Origin: Lineus longissimus
Lineage: Eukaryota > Nemertea > Pilidiophora > Heteronemertea > Lineidae
Reading direction: 5' to 3'
Assembly: GCF_910592395.1 (NCBI RefSeq)
Contig: NC_088318.1
Coordinates: forward strand, 4,610,756 to 4,674,755
DNA length: 64,000 nucleotides
Shown: one piece after another, positions 11,801-22,703 of the stretch
How the letters are laid out: every line of letters begins with the position of its first letter
Numbering within the stretch: the stretch's first letter is position 1
Notes under the pieces: generated by a model
Told to the model about the DNA's origin: nothing
The model's input: the letters and a program-made list of their open reading frames with translations, nothing else
Databases searched by the model: none
Position numbers and translations under genes: made by a program

Positions 11801-13833
11801 GTGTGGACACGACAACTGCTGACAAGTGTAGCAAAACTAAAGACCAGACACAAGTTACTCCATCCTCCACTAGGAGTCTGCGCCGCAAGCGAAGTACTTA
11901 CAGGGACTATCAATCAAGAATGGACGCGTTAGTTAAACCGTGGACGAAAAAGACGAATTGGGACGAAGATGGCTACGTCAGTGAAAACGATATGGTTATC
12001 AAAGAGGAGATAAGTGATGAGGAGTTTGGAACAAGGTCCAGGAAGAGAGGTTTAGAGGATGCTTTGTATGAGCCCGATGCTAAGTTAGCAAAGTTGGACA
12101 TCGGTGCAAAAGATGGCGCTGCTGTTATAAAACGTAAAAGGGGACGACCACGAAAGACACTGCTGAAAAGTTATGTTGTTGAATTCATGCCTGGAGCTGA
12201 TGAAAATCGCCTGGATGAAGAGAGTGGAAAGGCAGAGGTTGTTTTTGATGTGAAAAATCCCGCTGTTCCTACTGGAGAAGGTGCTGTTTCCGACTCTGTT
12301 ACAAAGCAGCGGAGAGGTGATGTACATGTTGGAGATGTGCAAACAGGGGCTATGTTTGATACACAGACTCCTGTTGGGGATCCGGTTGTTACTGGTGAGG
12401 AGTCTCTGGAGGTGCCAGTCACCACTGTTCGGGAATCTGAGGAGCCTGATGATATGAAGGCTAGTGACTCTAATACGTCTGCTTTGGCTGCAGCTCTGCT
12501 TGGTAAAAAGATGAGTGAATCCATCTCTCCAATCAAAGCCAACAAGGTCAGTAACTTGGAGGAAAAATCAAATGTTGAACTCGATGTTATAAAAGATGAC
12601 AAAACAGGTGATATCAAACTTTCTTTGTCTGTGTCGTTTCCCAAACCCAACGTCAAGCCTATCAGGAGAATCAACCGTCGTCAGTTAGTCAAAGGTCTGA
12701 AAAGATACCAGTGCGAAGTCTGTGACTTAGTTTTTCAGCGGTGTGGCCAACTGACCAGGCATCGACTGGTGACGCATGGCTTGACTCGAGCGCCCCGTCC
12801 AAAAGCTGTCTGCGACATCTGTGGCAAAGAGATGCGTCGTAAGCATCTCAAAGCGCACATCGCAGCAGTCCACAAGAGCGAAAAGCCGTGGGAATGCGAC
12901 ATATGTCAGAAATCATTTTCTACGCACTCGTACTTGAAGTATCACATGTCTACGCATAAAGATGCCGAGGACCGTGCGCGACCTCATTTGTGTAGTGTAT
13001 GTGGCCGTGGTTTCTACAAGATAAGCCAGTTGCAAGATCACCTAAACGCTCACACTGGTTCTCGACCTTACAAATGTGGAATTTGTAATAAGACTTTCCC
13101 GTATCGCTCGGCGATCGGCAAACACATGACTGTCCACAGCCAGGACAAACCTTTCGAGTGTCACATCTGCCATAAGACTTTCAAGAGTAAGGACTATTTA
13201 CGCAATCACCAGATTACCCACGAGCCTCAGAGCCACCCGTGCCCGAATTGTAAACGCGTTTACTCGTACCGTCACTCTCTCTTAATGCATTGCCGTCGTT
13301 GTCCCGGCACCGAGGGCAACCAGGAGGAAGAATTGGATCTTGAGATGCCGGTCAACCAGTGCTACATGTGCGGATACTGCCAGGAGATTTTCTACGATTT
13401 AGAAACGGTCCAAGAACACTTAACGCAGCATGTCCAACAGGAAGCAACTACTGCTGAAGAATTGATGCTCAGCTTAGCGAGCGCGGAGGCAGTGACTGAA
13501 GAACAAGCGGCAGCTATCCAACTGGAGGCGGGGATTCATCACAATGACGCCAAAGTCATTGAAGACGGATTGGTGCCACAGTCCACTGTGATTGTTCAGG
13601 ACGGCTTGGGCAATGAATCGACTGTTTACGTTCAGGAGGATGGCACGCCGGTGCTGTTACAAGGGGAGGCGGTCTTTGGCGATAGTGACCAGGGGGAGTG
13701 TGTCCTCGTCTCCGACCAAGACCAGGTGGCGCTGGCCGAGTCTAATATCCCTCTCACTGTCACAGCCGAGGTGCAGACATCTGAAGGTACCGTCCTGGGG
13801 GTGCCAATCATTCTTCAAAGTTCACAAGCTTAA
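5897..13833 (+). CDS. C2H2 zinc-finger protein with AT-hooks, five coding exons, complete
   Basis: Coding exons are 5897-6299, 6806-7080, 8038-8224, 10127-10332 and 10852-13833. Every junction is GT-AG and the phases agree (1, 0, 1, 0), giving 4053 nt, 1350 residues and a TAA stop. The ATG at 5897 lies just after an acceptor. The N-terminal ~225 residues are acidic, without known motifs. Residues ~245-280 (Cys-rich, CPIC...HLYAH) and ~305-330 (CPEC...HLNTKH) are isolated C2H2-like fingers. The large last exon carries an acidic/Ser-rich region, two AT-hook-like basic motifs (KKRGRKPK near residue 662, KRKRGRPRK near 784), then seven to eight fingers at ~977-1220. Several are joined by short linkers, and some later ones are degenerate (HPCPNCKRVY...HCRRC). 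An acidic/Gln-rich tail follows. Features indicate a nuclear DNA-binding regulator; I do not recognise a named orthologue. A first-half-only product ending inside intron 1 is possible but unsupported. Confidence 0.9.
6452..6629. mobile_element. 178-bp pogo/Tc1-like MITE, copy 1
   Basis: The ends are CAGTCGAACCTCCCTTAGC and the reverse-complementary GAGAGGTTCTACTG, with sub-repeats of CTCTCTATTAAGGACA. The base pair before the element is TA. A second copy of exactly the same length is at 14400-14577. It has no ORF. It lies in intron 1 of the zinc-finger gene. Confidence 0.75.
7162..7511. repeat. 70-bp tandem repeat, five copies
   Basis: Units starting GAGTGTTGTTGGAGAC begin at 7162, 7232, 7302, 7372 and 7442, an exact 70-bp period. 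Copies are nearly identical, so the expansion is recent. It is inside intron 2 of the zinc-finger gene. Confidence 0.95.
7637..7931. mobile_element. ~295-bp inverted-repeat element
   Basis: The left end AGTAGGGCTTTCAAACT and the right end AGTTTGAAAGCCCTGCT are inverted repeats with one mismatch. The interior has no ORF. Likely a non-autonomous DNA transposon in intron 2 of the zinc-finger gene. Confidence 0.5.
8566..8832 (-). mobile_element. tRNA-derived SINE, copy 2 (reverse)
   Basis: Read on the minus strand it has an A-box-like GCAGTGGAAGAGAGTC, a B-box GGGTTCGACTCCC, the body TTCTGTGGAGACCGAGGTAA, then GCGCTATATAAG and an AT-rich tail, the same order as the copy at 1612-1862. It lies in intron 3 of the zinc-finger gene. 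Confidence 0.8.
8961..10085. repeat. 116-bp tandem repeat, about six units plus an outlying interrupted first unit
   Basis: The marker GCGTTG recurs at 9517, 9633, 9749, 9865 and 9981, and TCGTTG at 9401, an exact 116-bp period. Each unit includes TATCCATCCTTCAATGAAAG and AGTAGTGATTATTC. A first unit begins at 8961 (CGATCCACTGGCG) but is split after 9012 by an unrelated ~330-bp segment. The array ends just before the acceptor of exon 4 of the zinc-finger gene. Confidence 0.9.
9010..9347. mobile_element. ~330-bp insertion splitting the first 116-bp unit
   Basis: The tandem unit is continuous elsewhere, but here AAGGAGAAAACTTTAA is followed by foreign sequence until CACTTTAAAGAGGGACTTC resumes the unit. 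CTTTAA at both edges may be a target-site duplication (TTAA type). I see no clear terminal inverted repeats and no ORF, so the class is unknown. Confidence 0.4.
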
Positions 13834-14399
13834 AATAGCAACCTGTTGGCTTGGACGGGTATTTTTGGTCCTTTAAAAGTGAAAATGCTTGTACAAAAAT
13901 TTGGTTGAGTGCTATTTAGGCTTCTTGACCATAGGTGGGACTTGACTATGGACAGAGTTAGAATACTCCTCTCACAGTGCATGTGTTTCGGCACCTACCC
14001 AAATTCGGTGACCATTGGCTTGAATAATGCATAGTTCCTGTACAGTTCCTGCAGTAATCCTCCAACACTATCACTGAGTAATCTTTCAATTTAAACACTT
14101 TCGAAGCAGTGTGCATGGGTCTAAGTATAAATCTGGCATGGTTGTATTAGATTTGGTATTCATAAGACTCTGTTGGCATGAGTGACGACTGCAGCAGGAG
14201 TGTAGTAGATTTCCGAACAATGACATTCCTTTTGCAAATTTAATTATGTAGTATTGTATACTATAAACAGGATATGCCGCTAGGTGGTGCTGGCTCTCAC
14301 TGGGGTGTGATGGTTTTGTCAAGAAAAACCCTGCATACCCTGGTGACAGTCATCAGTAGCTGTGCTGGTAGCCCATAGAAACTACATGTATTAAGAATA
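13834..14399 (+). other. 3' flank / probable 3'UTR of the zinc-finger gene
   Basis: There is no ORF or repeat of note. This stretch directly follows the TAA stop. I find no convincing AATAAA before the MITE at 14400; an AT-rich segment at 14690-14720 could hold the polyadenylation region. Confidence 0.3.
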
Positions 14400-14577
14400 C
14401 AGTGGAACCTCCCTTAGCAGACACCTTTCTATTAAGGACAACCTCTCTATCAAGGACACCAGTTTTGGTCCCAAAGTGGTTGTTTCCATTCAATTTGACC
14501 TCTCTAATCAGGACACCTCTCTATTAAGGAAAGCACTTGTCAGTCCCGAGGGTATCCGTAATAGAGGGGTTCCACTG
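14400..14577. mobile_element. 178-bp pogo/Tc1-like MITE, copy 2
   Basis: The ends are CAGTGGAACCTCCC and GGGGTTCCACTG as inverted repeats, flanked by TA on the left. The interior matches the copy at 6452-6629 throughout, including TGGTTGTTTCCATTC and AAGCACTTGTCAGTCC. It has no ORF. Confidence 0.8.
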
Positions 14578-15359
14578 TGTATGAAAGAAGAAGAAGACTT
14601 AATTTATTCTTGACACCACATGTGTGTACATGTACGATATTGTTGTTTTGTTCAACTTTGCTACTTCTGTAAAAGATCTAAAATTCTAAAGGAAATTAAA
14701 CTATTTGTTATTTGTGTACTTGTTCATTTCACCTCGCCATATCAGTGTCTTTGAACCTTTTCATGTGTCTGATGGAGAGCACACCCCTGTCATTCATACA
14801 GAGACGTGGCTTCCTGGATTATGAGAGTTGACACTGTCTGCTGAGTTCACAAAGACAGTCTGCAACAACCAGGATGAGTGCAGCTGGAGACCTAGCAACT
14901 GGCTGTTGAGTGCTGCTATTGGGCACACTGAAACTCAATCGAGGTTACAAAACCACCACAAAAGAGACACGCCCCCCCCTCTCCCCCCAGATAAGCAGTG
15001 CCAGAGACCTGGCACACCAGCTGCTGGCTTGCAGGCATTTATACTAAAACAACACAATTGGCCACACCAGAGACTTAACTATATGAATACCACACACACC
15101 CGTCCCCCTATCCAGGATGAAGTCAAAAGGGGTAGCAGCATCCGGAATTGTAGGTCTGGGAGGGATAGTATAAAACTACTGGGTACCAAAGTCGCCACAA
15201 ATTACAACCACCCCTCCGCGGTGACGACAGCCAGACCTTGCAGCTACTGGGAAACCAACTGTTGTCTTTTGCAGGGAAAGACAGGAAAACCATAATTACA
15301 ACCACACCCACACCCTTCCCCCGCACAATTGACGTATGTTGATCCCTTCATTACTGTCT

Positions 15360-15530
15360 TAGACAACTGTCATCGTTTACGAGGGCAGACTGAAATAAAA
15401 GAAGAAATGGGCTGATCATAACAAGAGACTAAGTAACAACCACGCTGAGAGATAAGATAACAACTTGCAGTGGGACTTCAGTAAAGGGCATTGCAACAAC
15501 AAGGATGTCTTCCCATATTCAGAGTTAACA
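15360..15530 (+). repeat. Left copy of a diverged direct repeat flanking the gypsy remnant
   Basis: It shares ordered blocks with 18030-18240: TACGAGGGC, ACCACGCTGAG, GACTTCAGTAAAGG/AACTTCAGTAAAGG, ACATTG/GCATTG, GATGTCTTCCCATAT and AGACACACTGTAT/AGACACTGTATC. The intervening DNA contains Ty3/gypsy coding sequence, so this is probably part of a composite or older element. Confidence 0.45.
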
Positions 15531-16176
15531 GACACACTGTATTGATCAGAATGTGGACACATGCTGGATGGCCTCATCTAGAGACAATGGAACAAGCAGT
15601 CGACAGACGGGCAGGACCATGGCACATTCAGCTAGCAAGCAACAATCAGGAGATAATCAGACCAGTCACTATATTACTAGGATGCAAGCGTTTTTGGACC
15701 AATGCAACCATGATCAGACCAGTCAGATACACTGCTGAAATATCACGGAGGCGGCCACATTAGATCGAGACAAATGCACAATCAGATGATTTCGGAGACA
15801 AATGCAACTACGAAAAGACAAGCAGTCTGGACCTGATACATGGCTGTAGCTTCAGAATTGGATGACCTCAATACGGGAGACTGCGGCTTTTATGCCGGGC
15901 CACAGTCAGAGAACGACTATGCAAAAAGCCAGCAAGCTGGGATCGATGCAAGCTTGGGTCAATGCGGCAATGACGAGGCCAAAAGATAGAGACCGCTGAT
16001 TAATAGCTTAGAGAACTATATTGAGAGATAGCAATGCAAGCTTTCAGCGACAGCGCACTGACATGAGACCACCAGCCCGTTATTCGGAAACACTGCTGAC
16101 GTAGCTTGCAGGCACGATGAAACAATAATTATGATGTAAGTGTAGTGGTGGCATCATTCCTACTAGCCCAGGCTAG

Positions 16177-16863
16177 AGGGAAATTCTGGCTTCCAGAATC
16201 AAGCAGAAGGAGCATTATGATCTTAGGGTACGTGGTGCTACACTTAATATCGGCGACAAGGTGTTGGTTCGCCGTGTTGGGGACCGTGGCAAACACAAGC
16301 TTGCCAACAAGTGGGAAGATGAGTTTTATACTGTGTCCTGTCAGTCAAATCCAGATATTCCGGTGTTTGTGGTAGAGGCCGAGTCCGGTTCCCGCAAATG
16401 TCTACACCGAAATATGCTGCTCCCGATTTCGTGCCAATCCGACCATCCTTTATGTCGGCCTAGCAGTGACTCTCAGTTGGCCCGTCCTATTCCTAGGCCA
16501 AGAAGGTCTTTGAAAAAGTTGGAGGGGGCAACTAAGGGAGAATCCGCTAGTTTGAAGGATGTTCCTGACACAGCGACGATTCCGTCAACTTTGGTTTCCG
16601 ATGGGCCATCTCTGGATTCTGACGCACTGTCGAACTCAGATTCAGAGAGTGCGAAATCGGAGACTCTTCGTCGGTCAAGTCGACGACGTCGGCCACCGGA
16701 CTGGTTGCGTCCGGATGGACAGTATGTTTTTTCACAGCATGTTGGTCCTGTTCCGGAATGGCGCCAGAAGGTGTTATTGATCACTGAGCTTCTTGGGGAT
16801 AGCAGGTTTCAGAGTCATCCCTCTGCTTTGGAGGCTGCTATCCGGATTATGTCTCCAGTATAA
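16177..16863 (+). mobile_element. Ty3/gypsy retrotransposon remnant: C-terminal part of integrase/pol
   Basis: The frame is open from 16177 to a TAA at 16861. It reads a KQKEHYDLRVRG stretch, then GDKVLVRRVGDRGKHKLANK, then KWEDEFYTV, NPDIPVFVV and LHRNMLLPIS. This is the GPY/F-type module at the integrase C-terminus of Ty3/gypsy elements. About 130 Ser/Arg-rich residues follow (RRSSRRRRPPDW). Integrase core, RT and gag are absent upstream: the frame is closed by TAG at 16174. It is therefore a 5'-truncated, non-autonomous relic. Confidence 0.8.
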
Positions 16864-17248
16864 TACTATATTGTTGTGCTTACTGGCAATACATTTGTGT
16901 GATTTTGTATTGTACATTGGTTGAGCGTATACGTATATATATATATATAATGTGAGTCAAATTTTGTTTATGACTTCTTCGCCCCAAAGATGAAGAAACT
17001 TGGCTACCAAGGCGTATACAAGAAGCGGACACATGAGAAGGTAAATGGCCAAACAGTAATTTGTTTGAGGCCCACGAGCATTTCTGCGGTTAATGCTAAG
17101 TAAAAGTGTGTTCTCTTTTCCATTAATATATATCACTTATCATAGTCGCCATCATCATTAATCACCTCGTCACTCACTCGTCATTATTGCCATATTATCA
17201 TATTGTTGCACTACCTGCAATCTTATTCACTGACCTGACTCACGCCAA

Positions 17249-17319
17249 CCTTTATTAAACTAAATTTCGGAACCTTTATTAAACTAAATTTCGGAACCTT
17301 TATTTAAACTAAATTTCGG
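17249..17319. repeat. Three tandem copies of a ~25-bp AT-rich unit
   Basis: AACCTTTATTAAACTAAATT recurs three times, each followed by TCGG. It lies in the 3' non-coding part of the gypsy remnant, just before the probable polypurine tract. Confidence 0.7.
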
Positions 17320-17332
17320 GAGAAATTTCTAT

Positions 17333-17750
17333 AAGTAGGGGGTGTATGTGGGAGAATGGGTTAATGTATTTAATAGTTGTGCTGCCCATTCCAGATGGCA
17401 GCACAAGCTGGTCTTGCCTTTTTCAATACAATAGTTTTAATGCTCTTTAATACCTTCAATCATTACATAATATATACTTATACCTATTTAAGTGAATGTT
17501 TGGTGTGGCCCAGTGCCATTCCTTGAGTTTATCACTCTACTATAAGTTTAACATTATTCCTTGCTTATCATAAATTCTATGTGCTTGCAGGTATGTACAT
17601 ATTCGTGTTCTGTAAATTGTAAATATATTCCGTCATTCCGTCATTAAAAGTGCCTTTCCTTGAGTTTATCACTCTACTATAAGTTTAACATTATTCCTTG
17701 CTTATCATAAATTCTATGTGCTTGCAGGTGCCTGTATGCCAAATAATTAG
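17333..17750 (+). mobile_element. Probable polypurine tract and 3' LTR of the gypsy remnant
   Basis: AGTAGGGGG at 17334-17342 is a plausible polypurine primer and is followed at once by TGTATGTGGGAGAATGGG, a TG start typical of an LTR. Within it a ~74-bp block starting CCTTGAGTTTATCACTC is duplicated (near 17521 and 17661), with ATTAAA-like sequence between the copies. No matching 5' LTR is visible and the right end is uncertain. Confidence 0.4.
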
Positions 17751-18029
17751 GCCACTGGCCGGAAATATCGGCCACATAAGCTAAAGACATTGCAACCACA
17801 ATGAAGCCGGGTCGATGAGATCAACAGCAGCCCGGAATAGTGAATGGACAACGAATGGACCTGCGACACAACAGCCAGCTGGGGGAAACACAACAACAAG
17901 TTCACTCAAAGTCGATGACAAAGTCACAACCATTCCACCTTTCAGAGTTCATCCTTGAGAGATTGAGACTCGTTTTTGCAGAGACACTTTCGGGGAGGTC
18001 GCGTGTCATTAGTGAATCAGATGATACAC

Positions 18030-18240
18030 AACAACTACGAGGGCCATTCGGAAGTAAAGAAGAAACTGCAACATATGGGATGTCCACAATAAGAGACGAA
18101 ATAGCAACCACGCTGAGGACAGATCGAGAGAGACATACACGACAACAACTTGTAGTAGAACTTCAGTAAAGGACATTGTAACAACCAGAATGTCTTCCCA
18201 TATGCAGAGTCACCAGAGACACTGTATCATTCAGGTTTAG
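18030..18240 (+). repeat. Right copy of the diverged direct repeat flanking the gypsy remnant
   Basis: Shares ordered blocks with 15360-15530 (see that entry). It begins near TACGAGGGCCATTC and ends near CACTGTATCATTC. Confidence 0.45.
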
Positions 18241-20690
18241 GACATTTCTGCAACAGTGATCAGACCAGTAAGAAAACACCGCTGAAATCGCTCGGAGGAC
18301 CAGCTAGAATTTGAGGACCGCAGTAGGGGACATCCACTGGGACTGTGGCATTTAATACCTTCGAGGACCATTGAGAGCTTTTTGCTGGTCCCTTTGGTTG
18401 CTTGGTTTGTTTTGGTGTCTCCCAGTTGTCGTGCCACCAAAGGCTAACGAGCGATATCCACCCGCGTTGATTGTTCGATCGAGGTGTTCCTTCTCCTGGA
18501 CTATTTACCGGCCACGGCGGAGAAGGCCACTCTCCCCGTAATACTCCGACCACAGTCAGAGAGACGGTGTCTTTGGTGTTGTCTTTCTAGTTGTTACAAC
18601 GCCGCTCTGATAGTTATCCGTCCCCGTCTCTCTGACTGACAGTAATGCAGTTGCAAATGGATGCCATGGATTTTCGGGACAAGTGCTTAACATTGACATT
18701 GTGACATGAATCGATGACAGAATGAGTGGTGGCTTGCGGAACATGTTACACGTGTTACGCAGAGACGACACCTGTCCTTAGAACATGACACTAAACGTCT
18801 GATTGTGACTGTCTTGACCAGGCCCGACACAAAAAAAGATCACCCGAGGACACTTTGTCTACGCGGCGTTACAACAGTGACTAGGGTATCGTTCTCGATG
18901 ACCCTGCATGGTTGGATCTGAGCACGGGTTTTCCAGTGTGATGGTTCATTGGCCATCCGACTCCGTTGATGCAAATCGAGGGGCTGTAAAGACACGTTGA
19001 AAGCATCTGACTCTCTCCATGTCAAATAGCGTGTTCGATTACTCGCGCGGCGCTTGCGCGAGTAAGCGCCAGTGTGTTCTTTTTGGTACTGGCGCCTCAT
19101 CTCGCGCCAGGCCGAAGTGAGTGACCCTGTGGGCGGGTTACTAAGACATTAAATGGCCGCCGCAAGTGACCTTTGAAAAGATGGCAAACGAGTTTGTTAA
19201 TGCCTGTAATTTTTTAAATTTCGGCACTGGGGCGAGTTTGTTTAGACTCTTGAAGATTTTACAGTAACCAGTAGTTCACCAATTTTAGTCAGGACGGCTG
19301 TAAAATCGGTCGTGAGCCATACGTAGCAACTGTCTTGATGCAGAAGTCGCAAGGACTCCTAGCCGAGTTAACCGTATATTCATTGCAAGACTGCTGTACA
19401 TACAGTATGTGCACCAGAAATACCAGAAAATCAGTGTAGTGCCACAACGACTGTATAGATAACAGCACTGACGTCCTATAGGGCAAATCTGTACGAGTTT
19501 TATGAGGAAAGTATTTCGACTGAACTGGAGGAGCTTGCTTGGCATTCTCAGCCAAAGGGATAGTGAAAAAAGAAAAATAACATTGAAAATTTTCAGTACG
19601 TCTGAAATCAATGTTAGACCAATTCGCCATTCCCTTCCAGAATTACTTGAGAGGTTCAGATTTCTTTCCGAGAGCAAGAAGAAAACGAGGTGGCATTATT
19701 GACGGCAACGTATCGCGTTGCCTGTTGTCACAAATAAAACGAAAGAGTGTGTCTGTTAGCTTTGAAGCAATTAAACTAAACAGTCCACTTGAAGACGTCA
19801 ATTAACCAGAGAAATAAAATCACCTCGTTTTCGTTCTCATATCAAAATCTGAACATCTCTACTGACCACAAGGAGGAACTCAACATGTGTGTCTGTCAAT
19901 TATGATTGGTGATATCTAAACAGCACCCGATTGTCCAAAACACGATTTGTCGCTAACGCTGGCGTTATCTTGACTTGGCGTCAAGTCTAATGGATTTGAC
20001 TGACGGAGATAACGCCAGGTTAAGTTAACGCCAGTTTTAGTGACAACATGTTGTTTTGAACGACCAAGCCCAGAACTGAAAGTTACCTCGGTCATGATCA
20101 AATGAATCAGAGATTTGAGAAAAGAAATCAGAATTTTTGAAAGTACAGTATATGACTGTACTGGAAGCAAAAAAAGTAGATTTTCCCCTCATAATTTCAG
20201 ACATAGAAAAAGGTACTGATTGTTTTTTTGTTCTGCGCTATCCCGAGATGGAATAAAAACGACAAATACAAAAGTTATAGTGATCACAATTTCATTACAT
20301 ATCTTTTACATGCTAACATCGATTCGCGTTGATATTTTTTTGGCACAGTAGTTTAACCTGGGACTGATTTAAAATGGCGTCTTATTTCGTTTTTTTTCAT
20401 CAAGTCAGCAGAGCGACTTCTAGGCGATCATTAAGGTGACTGCTCTCAAAACGTTTTGGAACATTCTTGAAAGATCAACGAAAATCGGTCTTCAGAATTT
20501 GAGGGACTCGCGATTTTTATGAATCTTCGGCGGGCGAGAAATCATAATGGAATTGTTCAGCGCACAGTCTTTGATTCAGTTCTTCTGTAAAACGATTGCC
20601 AGCTCTTAATTTTATTTGAATCTAGCGCTTTTTAAAGCGGCAACAATCAGATTTAATTTCTTTATAAAATATAAGACCAATAGTAAATCT
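18241..20690. other. Gene-poor stretch
   Basis: I see no convincing coding exon. Small local inverted repeats occur: a GCGCGGCGCTTGCGCG-containing patch at 19040-19110, and AACGCTGGCGTTATCT near 19956 answered by AGATAACGCCAG near 20008. These may be short MITE remnants. Confidence 0.4.
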
Positions 20691-20741
20691 TATGATGACA
20701 CTTATAAATTGTCATTGCTCGGACAGCGTTAGGCGAAAAGT

Positions 20742-21839
20742 TCATTTTAATATTTTGTTTTGTTTCTTCCCGGACGTTTCGCCGCCCTTTCCTCCTTGTT
20801 TGCCTCCCTTGCCACCCTCCTGTCCTTTGCCACCTTTGCCTCCCTTGCCGCTCTCTTTCTCATCACCACCTTTTCCTCCTTTGCCTCCCTTGCCGCTCTC
20901 TTTCTCATCACCACCTTTGCCTCCTTTGCCTCCCTTGCCGCTCTCTTTCTCATCACCACCTTTGCCTCCTTTGCCTCCTTTGCCTCCCTTGCCGCTCTCT
21001 TTCTCATCACCACCTTTGCCTCCTTTGCCTCCCTTGCCACTCTCTTTCTCATCACCACCTTTGCCACCTTTGCCTCCTTTGCCGATCTCTTTCTCATCAC
21101 CACCTTTGCCTCCTTTGCCTCCTTTGCCTCCCTTGCCACTCTCTTTCTCATCACCACCTTTGCCTCCTTTGCCTCCCTTGCCGCTCTCTTTCTCATCACC
21201 ACCTTTGCCTCCTTTGCCACCTTTGCCTCCCTTGCCGCTCTCTTTCTCATCACCACCTTTGCCTCCTTTGCCACCTTTGCCACCTTTGCCTCCCTTGCCA
21301 CTCTCTTCCTCATCACCACCTTTGCCTCCTTTGCCACCTTTGCCTCCTTTGCCACCCTTGCCGCTCTCTTCCTCATCACCACCTTTGCCTCCTTTACCAC
21401 CTTTGCCTCCTTTGCCGCTCTCTTCCTCATCACCACCTTTGCCTCCTTTGCCTCCTTTGCCACCTTTGCCTCCTTTGCCTCCTTTGCCACCCTTGCCTCC
21501 CTTGCCACCTTCTTCTTCACAATCGTCATCATCGCATTCTGGTTTGTCCCCTGTTGGATGTGGTCCCATATCATCATCAGTTGGGCTTGGTCCCATACCA
21601 TCACCAGTTGGGCTTGGTCCCATATCATCATCATCATCAGTTGGGCTTGGTCCCATATCATCATCAGTTGGGCTTGGTCCCATATCATCACCAGTTGGGC
21701 TTGGTCCCATACCATCTCCGGTTGGCGATGGTCCCATGCCAACTTGACGCTTGAATCGCTCGAGGAGGTTCAATGGCCTGGCATCGATTTGGTAGGCTGT
21801 GAGAGCCACCAGCAGGAGGCATGTGTACATCAGCTTCAT
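20742..21839 (-). CDS. Secreted Gly/Lys-rich repeat protein (365 aa)
   Basis: The single coding exon starts at ATG 21839 and ends with TGA at 20742-20744. The ATG lies seven bases after an acceptor (CTGTCTTTGCAG, minus strand), so the 5'UTR is spliced. Residues 1-20 are a clear signal peptide (MKLMYTCLLLVALTAYQIDA), followed by RPLNLLERFKR with a dibasic site that could be a pro-peptide cleavage point. Residues 35 to about 92 are repeats of MGPSPTDD/MGPSPTGD. A short acidic Cys-containing hinge (ECDDDDCEEE) follows, then about 240 residues of GGKGGKGGDEKESGKGG-type repeats in blocks of varying length. Composition resembles structural extracellular proteins such as silk-like, adhesive or biomineral matrix proteins, but I recognise no family. 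The repeat DNA gives long antisense proline-rich frames that I regard as shadows. Confidence 0.8.
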   Translation of the reverse strand: MKLMYTCLLLVALTAYQIDARPLNLLERFKRQVGMGPSPTGDGMGPSPTGDDMGPSPTDDDMGPSPTDDDDDMGPSPTGDGMGPSPTDDDMGPHPTGDKPECDDDDCEEEGGKGGKGGKGGKGGKGGKGGKGGKGGDEEESGKGGKGGKGGKGGDEEESGKGGKGGKGGKGGKGGDEEESGKGGKGGKGGKGGKGGDEKESGKGGKGGKGGKGGDEKESGKGGKGGKGGDEKESGKGGKGGKGGKGGDEKEIGKGGKGGKGGDEKESGKGGKGGKGGDEKESGKGGKGGKGGKGGDEKESGKGGKGGKGGDEKESGKGGKGGKGGDEKESGKGGKGGKGQEGGKGGKQGGKGGETSGKKQNKILK

Positions 21840-22323
21840 GGTTCAGCTGCAAAGACAGGAATAGAAAGATCTATCAGAAATATGCATAGAATTTTTTAAA
21901 AACGTTTGTGATTCACGACCTTCGCCAGACTCCCTGGGCAGCCCATCGCGTCATCCTAATTAGGTCTCCTTATGGACTGCCACAAACACCGCGGATTCTT
22001 GGGGCTGGACGATTAGCCAATGGGTATTTCTGTAACAAAACTGTAAGGGCATTTTCTGTCATCGAATCGCAATGGTCGACGTATACCACTTTGGCATACT
22101 TAATAGCGTAGCTGATATTCAAATATTTATTTATCTATTTAAACTTCACTGTATTGTACAAAGAACATATATACAAGTAAAATACAGTATGGTGTGTGCG
22201 GTAGGAATACCTATAAAAAGCTCACACCGAGACAGTTCAAGATTAGGCCTACAAGAACGGATGACAATACATAAATTACAACTTGATTAAAACCCTCGCA
22301 TTTAGCATTTTCATTATACCGCA

Positions 22324-22703
22324 TTAAATAAATGGTCTGTAGAGGGCGCACATGCAGCAACTAGTCCAACTGCAGGTGTCCTCAACTTCAAAATAAATAA
22401 ACTTGTTAAGATAAAACTTCACTATACAATTCTTAAAATGTGAATGGCTTAAAATGGCACGAGTTTTGACGGGTAAATTGTTCCATATATTAACAATGGG
22501 ATTAAAATAGGACCCAAAGAAGGACTCTGTCCTACAATGCCTAGCACGTAATAATACGTTTTCCCCTCTTCGAGAGATAAATTTTCCAACATCGTCAATT
22601 GGGACCGAAAAACACTGAATAAAACATTTATGTAAGAATAACAGATCGAGAATTTCAAAAGACAAAGGTAGAAGGTCGAGACTAGATAATCTATCAGTAT
22701 ATT
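22324..22703 (-). mobile_element. Non-LTR retrotransposon (LINE) fragment: C-terminal tail of reverse transcriptase ORF
   Basis: Read on the minus strand the open frame has LSSLDLLPLSFEILDLLFLHK, then FFGSYFNPIVNIWNNLP, then SHFKNCIVKFYLNKF and a Cys-containing end (TSCCMC). The LDLLPL...DLLFLHK and WNNLP motifs in this order are typical of the region after the RT thumb in CR1/Jockey-like LINEs. It is cut at 22703 by the foldback element. The rest of the RT domain is not seen beyond it, so this is a dead fragment. Confidence 0.75.

Noticed and set aside
14828-15295. 155-codon plus-strand ORF
   Set aside because: Low-complexity translation next to the gypsy remnant, without a family motif.
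20692-21747. Long plus-strand proline-rich open frame (PPLPPLPLSFSS repeats), and further long frames over the same DNA
   Set aside because: It is the antisense of the GGK/DEKES repeats. The minus-strand frame has a signal peptide, a clean start after an acceptor and a varied N-terminus; the others have none of these.
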